Assembly: GCA_016208315.1 (NCBI GenBank)
Contig: JACQYF010000079.1
Location: 1-36,573, forward strand
DNA length: 36,573 bases
From: Chloroflexota bacterium
Lineage (GTDB): Bacteria > Chloroflexota > Anaerolineae > UBA4142
Reading direction: 5' to 3'
This document shows, piece after piece, positions 31,901 to 36,573 of this stretch. The stretch's first letter is position 1. Each line of letters opens with the position of its first letter. The translations under genes and the position numbers were made by a program. The notes beneath the pieces are model-generated. The model worked only from the letters and a program-made list of their open reading frames with translations, was not told the DNA's origin and made no database searches.

Positions 31901-33519
31901 AAGACGCCTGGGCGTGTGGCCGCATGCGTGTTCGGGTTCACCGCGACCGTGCCGCGCCGCGTCGTGCCAACGCCAGTATCGGGTGGCAGGAACGCGAGAC
32001 CGGCGGCTTGACCGATTGAGAAAATCAGCGTATCGCAGGAAAGCACATGCTCGCTGCCCTCGTACGTTTCAATGTCCGGGCGACCCTCGCTGTCGAATCC
32101 CTTGAAGTTGATGTTCACGCACTGAATACCCGCGACGTGTCCCTTGCCATCGTCCAGAATCTTGGGGAACGAACGGGCAGGAAACATCTCGATGCCTTCT
32201 TCCTCGGCTTCGTGAATTTCCCACGGGTGCGCCGGCATCTTTTCGCGCGATTCGAGACACGCCATTTTCACTTTCGCCGCGCCGAGACGCACTGCCGTGC
32301 GCGCCACGTCAATCGCCACGTTGCCGCCGCCGAGCACCACAATATCGCGCCCGCGCACATCGGGCGGATTGCCAAGGCGCGTATCGCGCAAAAAGCGCGT
32401 GTTAATCATCACGCCGTCGAGATCGGAACCGGGGATGCGGAGTTTCTTGCCCTCGTGCGCACCGACGGAAATCAGGACGGAGTTAAAGCCCTCGTTGAAG
32501 AGATCGTCCAAGTTAGTGACCGTCGTGTTCAGCCGCAATTCGACGCCGAGGTCAACGATGTCCTGTACCTCGCGGTCCACAATCCGCGCCGGCAGACGAT
32601 ATTCCGGCACGCCGACGCGGAGCATTCCGCCTGCGACTGGGAGCGATTCGAAGACGGTGACGCCGTACCCTTGCTTGACCAAATCCATCGCCGCCGTCAG
32701 CCCACACGGGCCCGAGCCGATAATCGCGATGCGCTCCGCGCGCGTGCGCGGGATCGGTTGAATCGGTTCGCGCGGCTGGGCGTACACCTGATCCACGATG
32801 AATCGCTTCAAGTCTTTGATCGCGATGGGTTCGTCGAGCAAATTGCGGTTGCACGCGGTCTCGCAGCGATGGTTGCAGATGCGGCCGCAGATGCCGGGGA
32901 AGGGATTTTCTTCTTTGATGACACGCAGCGCGTCGGCATATCGCCCCTCGTGGATAAGCGCGACGTAACCCTGCGCGCGGGTGTTGACGGGGCACGCGTC
33001 GCGGCAAGGGGAGATGCCGCGCTTTTCGATGGCGTACGCGTTCGGCACGGCCTGCGGATAAAGGCGATACGCGGCGTGCCGCTTGCCCAGGTTCTCGTTG
33101 AAAGAATCGGGGATGATGACGGGGCAGACTTTTTCGCAGTCACCGCAGCCGATACATTTGGTCAGGTCAATATACCGCGGCTTGCGTTTCAAGGTCGCGG
33201 TGAAATTTCCCGCGGTTCCCTTTACATCCAATACTTCCGTATCTACGAGGATGTTAATGTTCAGGTTGCGTCCGGCGTCAACCAGTTTGGGCGAGATCGT
33301 ACACATCGCGCAGTCGTTCGTGGGGAACGTCTTGTCCAACTGCGCCATATGGCCGCCGATGGCCGATTTAGATTCGACGAGATAAACCTTGAATCCGCTC
33401 TCGGCGAGATCGAGCGACGCCTGAATGCCCGCGATGCCGCCGCCGACGACCATTACCGCGCCGACAGGTGGTTCGATGGTTGGTTTGTTTGGTTGTTGGG
33501 TGCGACCTTCGTCAGCCAT
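28951..33519 (-). CDS. hdrA: Giant HdrA with inserted NfnB/GltD-like domain and a second HdrA module
   Basis: The protein is 1522 residues from ATG 33519, with GGGAGGGCG upstream. Residues 20-140 start an HdrA FAD fold (VVGGGIAGIQ), with CIGCGDCEKVCP at 122-133. At 168-628 an inserted glutamate-synthase-small-subunit/NfnB-like domain follows: CRDACPVNTRAQGYV, CGRICNHRCETAC, IIGSGPCGLTAA (FAD) and VVLGGGNVAIDVARTA (NAD(P)H). HdrA then resumes (CLACGICSECLSC, LQCIGSRD), and a second HdrA half (VVASCTPRTHEP, VIGGGVAGMNAA) ends in two [4Fe-4S] sites (CTGCLTCVRICP, CHGCGSCASECP). HdrA is the flavin site of bifurcation; the insert suggests direct use of NAD(P)H. Three short intergenic-type repeats lie in frame in this gene. 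Confidence 0.9.
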   Translation of the reverse strand: MADEGRTQQPNKPTIEPPVGAVMVVGGGIAGIQASLDLAESGFKVYLVESKSAIGGHMAQLDKTFPTNDCAMCTISPKLVDAGRNLNINILVDTEVLDVKGTAGNFTATLKRKPRYIDLTKCIGCGDCEKVCPVIIPDSFNENLGKRHAAYRLYPQAVPNAYAIEKRGISPCRDACPVNTRAQGYVALIHEGRYADALRVIKEENPFPGICGRICNHRCETACNRNLLDEPIAIKDLKRFIVDQVYAQPREPIQPIPRTRAERIAIIGSGPCGLTAAMDLVKQGYGVTVFESLPVAGGMLRVGVPEYRLPARIVDREVQDIVDLGVELRLNTTVTNLDDLFNEGFNSVLISVGAHEGKKLRIPGSDLDGVMINTRFLRDTRLGNPPDVRGRDIVVLGGGNVAIDVARTAVRLGAAKVKMACLESREKMPAHPWEIHEAEEEGIEMFPARSFPKILDDGKGHVAGIQCVNINFKGFDSEGRPDIETYEGSEHVLSCDTLIFSIGQAAGLAFLPPDTGVGTTRRGTVAVNPNTHAATRPGVFAAGDAATGTAFVIDSVAAGHRAADSIHLYLQGEPLDRPPRALELPVVKLTHAEIDARVARGEVRVESRVRPKARNVADRMKSFEEVDLGYTEAEAKAEAARCLACGICSECLSCYYACGVKAIFHDMVEREEEVQVGAVILAPGYEAYHAELSEEYGFGRFPNVVTSLQFERLLSASGPTGGHVERPSDHQKAKKIAFLQCIGSRDQTHDYCSSVCCMYAAKEAMMAKEHERDTEVHVFMMDARAFSKGYAEYYRRAQDRYGVKYTRCRVSALKENPANGNLVVRYASEIEGENSPTHPLIHSPTLVEEEFDMVVLSVGMEMSPKVKELGGKLGIQLDDYGFCQAIPFRPLETSRTGIFAAGPFLEPKDIPETVTDASGAAANAQALLAQVRGALALVKEYPPEREITSELPRVGVFICHCGSNIAGYVDVADVREYAKGLPDVVHAETNLYTCSQDSIARITQQVKELGLNRVVVASCTPRTHEPLFQDSIRAAGLNPYLFEMANIRNQCSWVHSRDRAAATAKSKDLVRMAAARASQLEPLHKVELELENAALVIGGGVAGMNAALMLADQGFPVHLVERSARLGGNLRNVFYLEGGQDPQKYLDDLTAHVRAHPRIHVHTNTELAATDGFVGNFTSKLRHHDGSIEEMTIRHGAIIVATGGKEWRGDAYQYRQDARVITQGEFEERLAEIPNPKSQIPSPQSVVMIQCVGPAEKYCGRMCCTESLKNALRLKEINPNAQVTILYKDIRTYGFRERLYKDARAAGVLFIRYDDAKLPELSIDNSQLSIRVWEHMLREELTLHPDLVVLSTPMVPSDGSRELANVLKVPVDQDGWFLEAHVKLRPVDFASEGIFLAGAAHYPKFLNETIAQAQAAAARAATILSKPKLEAGGVVAIVDPAKCTGCLTCVRICPYGVPRINPTQVAVGGIMGAAYIEAAACHGCGSCASECPGKAIQLMHFKDGQVLAKVEALFANSAMVAV
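29527..29562. repeat. ATTGACAATT dyad repeat inside hdrA
   Basis: Units AATTGACAATT and AATTGTCAATTGACAATTC lie in the coding region and are read on the minus strand as ELSIDNSQLSIR. The paralogue at 34067-34981 has an unrelated insert at the same place. Confidence 0.7.
29785..29830. repeat. GGGATTTGGGATTT repeat inside hdrA
   Basis: Three direct units of TTTGGGA (29797-29820) are read on the minus strand as EIPNPKSQIPSPQS, a Pro/Ser stretch between two conserved HdrA blocks. Confidence 0.7.
30981..31038. repeat. GAGTGGGTGAGTGG...CTCCCCCTCTATCTC repeat inside hdrA
   Basis: GTGGGTGAGTGGATGAGTGG is followed by TCTCCCCCTCTATCTC, identical over 16 bases to the end of the intergenic repeat at 14584-14599. 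It is read in frame as SEIEGENSPTHPLIHSPTL. The second HdrA has only about MTPEGKPEE at this place. Confidence 0.8.
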
Positions 33520-33620
33520 TCGCCCTCCCTCAAGGGTACCAGACTGGATTCTCAATTGCGAAACGAGCACGCCCGTGTAATAATTTCACCGGTGACTTCG
33601 AACTTCGCACTTGCCACTTC

Positions 33621-34042
33621 TCACTTCTTCACGGGATTCGGCCCCAGTGTCCTGACCCGCTCCGTCATCGTTTCTGCCGCCGCCGCAAACGTTTTCCCCT
33701 GCCCGCCGCTCATAAAGAACATGTCCAACCGTTCGCCGCCGACGCCGATTTGGTCGAGAATCTTTTGGCGCGCTCGACGCGCGCTCTGCCGCGCGCGTTG
33801 CCTTTGACGTGATGGCAGTTGCCGAGCGAACGCGCGACGACGTAAACACCATCCGCGCCTTGCTCGAACGCGGCCAGGATGTAGCGAATATCTACCTTGC
33901 CGGTGCAAGGCAATTTCACGTACTTGACGTTCGCCGGGTATTCCCAGCCGAGCGTGCCCGCGGTATCCGCCGCCATATAGCCGCAGTAAACGCAGCCAAA
34001 CGCCGTAATCTCTGGTTCAAAGCCGTTGCCGTAATTGCTCAT
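33621..34042 (-). CDS. mvhD: Second MvhD-like subunit, broken by a one-base frameshift
   Basis: The frame from ATG 34042 reads a normal MvhD start (FEPEITAFGCVYCGYMAADTAG, LPCTGKVD) to RARVERAK and then leaves the family. One extra base in the AAAA run at 33766-33763 (minus strand) would restore KILDQIGVGGERLDMFFMS and the family end TLGPNPVKK, giving 140 residues. The span of 422 bases is one short of a multiple of three, as expected. At the position of selenocysteine in the first MvhD this copy has VVARSLGNCHH, so that ligand is absent. It is either a sequence error in a homopolymer or a decaying paralogue. It lies between the two HdrA genes on the same strand. Confidence 0.75.
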
Positions 34043-34059
34043 GTGATCCGTTCCACGCT

Positions 34060-34105
34060 TCAAAATTCAACTTCGAACTTCGAACTTCAAACTTCCAACT
34101 TCCGC
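34060..34105. repeat. AACTTCGAACTTC repeat at the end of the second HdrA gene
   Basis: CAACTTCGAACTTCGAACTTC and CAAACTTCCAACTTCCG (forward strand, shown in parts) belong to the GAAGTTGG family. They encode the last residues (EVGSLKFEVRS) of the HdrA C-terminal frame. Confidence 0.75.
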
Positions 34106-34981
34106 TGGTATCCACGCTCCCAGCCCCGCGCTCTCGCGCAGCATGATCTGGTCGTCGTTGTAGCTGACTAATTGAATCGCGGTCGCCGGGCATTCGCCGG
34201 TGCAGGTGCCGCAGCCCTGGCATTTCGCCGGGTCTATCCACGCCGCGCCGACGATGCCGCCGTTGCCGACCTTCGTGGGATCAATTTGCGGGATGCCAAA
34301 GGGACACACGCGCGTGCAAGTCAAACAGCCGACACATTTGTCCTGATTCACCTGCGCGACCGTGCCGCCGATGTAGAGCGGATGCTGCGAGAGAATCGTG
34401 ATCGCACGGCCCGCCGCGGCCAGCGCGTGCGCGATGGACTCTTCGATGAACTTGGGGTAATGCGCCATCCCTGCGATGAAGATGCCTTCCTCCATGAAAT
34501 CCATCGGGCGCATCTTCAGGTGCGCTTCCATGAAAAAGCCCTCGGACGAAAGGGGCACGTGCAGCGTTTCGGCCAGTTGCTTTGTCCCTTCGCTCGGCTC
34601 GATGGCCGTGCTCACGACGAGCAGATCCGGATGCATGACCATTTCTTGATCCAAGACCGGCTCGTGCGCGCGCACTTCCAACGTCGTGAGCGCGAGATTT
34701 CCCGCGGGCAGTTCTCCCCACTCGCTCATCTCGCCGCGTTCGTCTCTTCTTCGAACCACCGGCTTGGCCGCGTTGGTGTAGCGCACAAAGAGAATGCCGC
34801 GCCGCCGCGCCTCGGTATAATACTGCTCGCGAAAGCCGTAGGTGATGATGTCTTTGTAGAGGACGATCACCTCGCAATTCGAATTCAACATCTTGATGCG
34901 CGTCGCGTTCTTCATCGTATTGGTGCAGCAGACGCGCGAGCAATAATCCGGGCCGTTCGGCGGCCGCACGCACTGGATCAT
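34067..34981 (-). CDS. hdrA: Second HdrA, C-terminal part (third reading frame segment)
   Basis: The segment of 304 residues starts at MIQCVRPPNGPDYCSRVCC and ends in two [4Fe-4S] sites, CVGCLTCTRVCP and CQGCGTCTGECP, exactly like the end of the large HdrA. Its ATG overlaps the TGA of the middle segment (ATGA). A missing base at about 34980 would join the two frames, because the match to the paralogue runs straight across. There is no ribosome-binding site before this ATG, so a frameshift is more likely than a true split. An insert RRRDERGEMSEWGEL lies where the large HdrA has its ATTGACAATT repeat. The last residues come from a GAAGTTGG repeat. Confidence 0.75.
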   Translation of the reverse strand: MIQCVRPPNGPDYCSRVCCTNTMKNATRIKMLNSNCEVIVLYKDIITYGFREQYYTEARRRGILFVRYTNAAKPVVRRRDERGEMSEWGELPAGNLALTTLEVRAHEPVLDQEMVMHPDLLVVSTAIEPSEGTKQLAETLHVPLSSEGFFMEAHLKMRPMDFMEEGIFIAGMAHYPKFIEESIAHALAAAGRAITILSQHPLYIGGTVAQVNQDKCVGCLTCTRVCPFGIPQIDPTKVGNGGIVGAAWIDPAKCQGCGTCTGECPATAIQLVSYNDDQIMLRESAGLGAWIPAEVGSLKFEVRS

Positions 34982-35550
34982 GCGATCTGTTTCATCGCGG
35001 CGATGCGCTCGGGCGCGTTGACGAGCATTTCTTCCAACTCGTGCGCCGTGACGATCTGCGGATCATTACCCAGCGTATACTCTCCACCCCGATGCGCTTG
35101 CCCGCCGGTCGCCACCCCGGTCACGCCGTGTTCGATATTAGTCCGTAGCGGAGTAGGATTGCTCTTGACGCGGGTCGCGATGACAGAGCGAAACGCGCCC
35201 ACGTGCCCGCGGTGTTCCACGACCTCGCTCCGCGTGAACACCCGAATCCGGTCATTGCCGACGACGCGGTTGATGAGGTCACGCATCAAGCGTTGCGGAT
35301 TGCCGCCTTCGGCCGTGAAATAGATATTGTTGAGATTCCCACCCAGGGTATCGTTGCGTTCCACCAGCGCGACTTCATAGCCCGCGTCCGCGATCGCGAG
35401 CGCAGTGGTCATCCCGGATACGCCACCGCCGATCACGAGCGCATGGCGCGTCGGCACTAGGGGTTCTTTGCACTCCGGCGTGAGTTTCGCCGACCGGGCG
35501 ACAACACGCCGCGACCACGACGCGGTTGACGCCGCGGTTCTCGACGGCAT
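34978..35550 (-). CDS. hdrA: Second HdrA, middle part with second FAD-binding motif
   Basis: Family similarity starts only near KEPLVPTRHALVIGGGVSGMTTALAIADAG, the FAD motif of the second HdrA half, and continues to ELEEMLVNAPERIAA. The first 30 residues of the frame are not HdrA and merely overlap the N-terminal segment in another phase. Compared with the large HdrA, about 55-60 residues between VVVAAC and EPL (including THEPLFQD and the conserved NIRNQCSWVH) are absent, and the frame changes at this point (about 35490). It is therefore a deletion plus frameshift in this copy, or an assembly fault. Confidence 0.65.
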   Translation of the reverse strand: MPSRTAASTASWSRRVVARSAKLTPECKEPLVPTRHALVIGGGVSGMTTALAIADAGYEVALVERNDTLGGNLNNIYFTAEGGNPQRLMRDLINRVVGNDRIRVFTRSEVVEHRGHVGAFRSVIATRVKSNPTPLRTNIEHGVTGVATGGQAHRGGEYTLGNDPQIVTAHELEEMLVNAPERIAAMKQIA

Positions 35551-36573
35551 GACGCATGTGCGCCTGACCTTCCGTCAAACACAGATACGAAACTTGTTCG
35601 GTATGGACGACTCCGGGCAGTTTGCGGGCAAAAGTGACCAGCGCATCCGTGTTGACGGTTCGCGAAATCGCGTCGCCACACGAGCACACGAACGCGCCAA
35701 TGCGCGGCGCTTCCTGGGTTGTATTGCGTTCCGGAGGAAATTCGCCGTTGCGCGCCAGGAACGGGTACTGGCGGCTGTGCGGCGCGCGACCGAGTTTGGT
35801 CGAAAGCAGGCGCATCACCTCGGCGGCCGCGCCGCTGGCATCAATCAACGTCTCGGCAATTTCCTTAGGCGACTGAAATGCGCCGCAGACGTAAACGCCG
35901 GAGCGATTTGTCTCGAGCGGCGAGAATTTATCGGTCTCGCAAAAGCCGTAGGCGTTCAGGCGAATGCCCATCCGCTTGGCGAGCGCCGCGGCCTGCGAGG
36001 GCGGTTCCATGCCGACCGAGAGCACCACCATCTCGAACACTTGCTCTTCCGGCTTGCCCTCCGGCGTCATATACCGGGCGATGAGATTGTGCGTTTGGGG
36101 GTCTTCTTTCAAACTGGAAATGCGGCTGCGCGTAAAGTCAATTTCATATTTTTGCCGCGCTTGGTCCAGATACGCGTTGTACTCTTTGTTAAAGGCGCGT
36201 TCGTCCATGATAAAGACGCGGCATTCCACGCCCGGAATCCGCTCCTTGGCGAGAACGGCTTCCTTCGTAGCGTACATACAGCAGATCGAGGAACAGTAGG
36301 GATGATCTTGATCGCGCGAGCCGATACATTGTAGCCAAGCGATCTTTTTCGGCGCGACGTTATCCGAAGGTCGCGTGACGACACCTTCGGTGGGGCCGGA
36401 GCGGCTGACGAGGCGCTCGTATTCCATGCTCGTGATGACGTTCGGGAAGCGACCGTAGCCGTACTCCTCGCTGTGGCGCGGATCGTACAACTGGGTGCCG
36501 ACCGCGAGGATGATCGCATCTACGTGCTGCTCGACATCGTACTCGGTCTCTGTCAGATCAATCGCCCGCGTCG
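35375..36573 (-). CDS. hdrA: Second HdrA, N-proximal part (runs off the window)
   Basis: The frame is open to the window edge; the first visible residues are TRAIDLTETEYDVEQHVDAIILAVGTQLYDP, so the gene starts outside. EEYGYGRFPNVITSMEYERL, WLQCIGSRDQDHPYCSSICCMYATKEA and MVVLSVGMEPP match the corresponding part of the large HdrA closely. The segment then reaches CSCGDAISRTVNTD and NRGVNRVVVAACC, after which the frame loses similarity (about 35500-35375) where the deletion lies. Whether this copy also has the NfnB-like insert cannot be seen. It is the most upstream visible gene of the minus-strand operon. Confidence 0.8.
   Translation of the reverse strand, partial: TRAIDLTETEYDVEQHVDAIILAVGTQLYDPRHSEEYGYGRFPNVITSMEYERLVSRSGPTEGVVTRPSDNVAPKKIAWLQCIGSRDQDHPYCSSICCMYATKEAVLAKERIPGVECRVFIMDERAFNKEYNAYLDQARQKYEIDFTRSRISSLKEDPQTHNLIARYMTPEGKPEEQVFEMVVLSVGMEPPSQAAALAKRMGIRLNAYGFCETDKFSPLETNRSGVYVCGAFQSPKEIAETLIDASGAAAEVMRLLSTKLGRAPHSRQYPFLARNGEFPPERNTTQEAPRIGAFVCSCGDAISRTVNTDALVTFARKLPGVVHTEQVSYLCLTEGQAHMRHAVENRGVNRVVVAACCRPVGETHAGVQRTPSADAPCARDRRWRIRDDHCARDRGRGL

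Noticed and set aside
32047..33807. Long plus-strand open frame of 586 codons opposite hdrA
   Set aside because: It is antisense to clearly conserved HdrA/NfnB sequence, has no recognisable domain, and arises from high GC codon bias.
34978..34981. ATGA overlap as a true split of HdrA into two translationally coupled proteins
   Set aside because: Similarity to the intact paralogue runs straight across with only one base missing and no ribosome-binding site is present, so a frameshift is preferred, though a real split is not excluded.

Overview
The window looks like a piece of an anaerobic or facultatively anaerobic bacterial genome, most likely Chloroflexota (Anaerolineae-like). This is an inference from gene content: a polysulfide-reductase-like molybdoenzyme with NrfD, very large multihaem cytochromes, a Rieske/cytochrome b complex, dodecin, a FeoB/DtxR-FeoA iron module, and a MetVF-HdrABC-MvhD module of the Wood-Ljungdahl type. 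No ribosomal or other taxonomic marker is present, so the phylum is not proven. No tRNA, rRNA or CRISPR array was seen.

Layout, left to right. 1-2270 is visibly more AT-rich than the rest. It holds the start of an IS transposase (minus strand), a secreted M36-like metallopeptidase gene interrupted by a TAA codon, and a lipoprotein. 2446-13353 (plus strand) is a respiratory island. It has a Tat-exported molybdoenzyme, a four-cluster ferredoxin and an NrfD membrane subunit, then a 14-haem cytochrome. A second 14-haem cytochrome follows, and then a Rieske protein, a b6-type cytochrome b, a subunit IV-like protein and a 13-haem cytochrome. Together they suggest quinone-linked electron transfer to or from an extracytoplasmic haem wire of about 41 haems. 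Two transcription units here start with the same small structured leader RNA ending in a terminator hairpin. A third starts with a strong promoter and another terminator-like leader. 13475-17098 holds dodecin, a NUDIX hydrolase, a LeuD-like protein, an isocitrate/isopropylmalate dehydrogenase-like enzyme and a nucleotidyltransferase-like protein, closed by a clear terminator.

From 17098 to the end everything is on the minus strand. First comes the iron-uptake operon (DtxR-FeoA regulator, FeoB, zinc-ribbon protein) under a perfect 32-bp palindrome, then YchF, a metallophosphoesterase and a two-subunit fumarase. Next is HdrCB, MetF, MetV and MvhD, then a 1522-residue HdrA with an inserted NADPH-dependent oxidoreductase-like domain, then a second MvhD and a second, broken HdrA. 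MetVF with HdrABC-MvhD is the known arrangement for an electron-bifurcating methylene-tetrahydrofolate reductase complex in acetogens. The first MvhD carries an in-frame TGA exactly where a cysteine is expected, with a fitting hairpin behind it, so it is probably a selenoprotein. Between HdrA and this MvhD lies an insert of integron-cassette character (HNH protein, attC-like site, GNAT acetyltransferase, antitoxin remnant).

The window is also full of short dyad repeats of at least ten unrelated sequence families. They sit between genes inside operons, and several have entered reading frames, most clearly at three places in the large HdrA gene.
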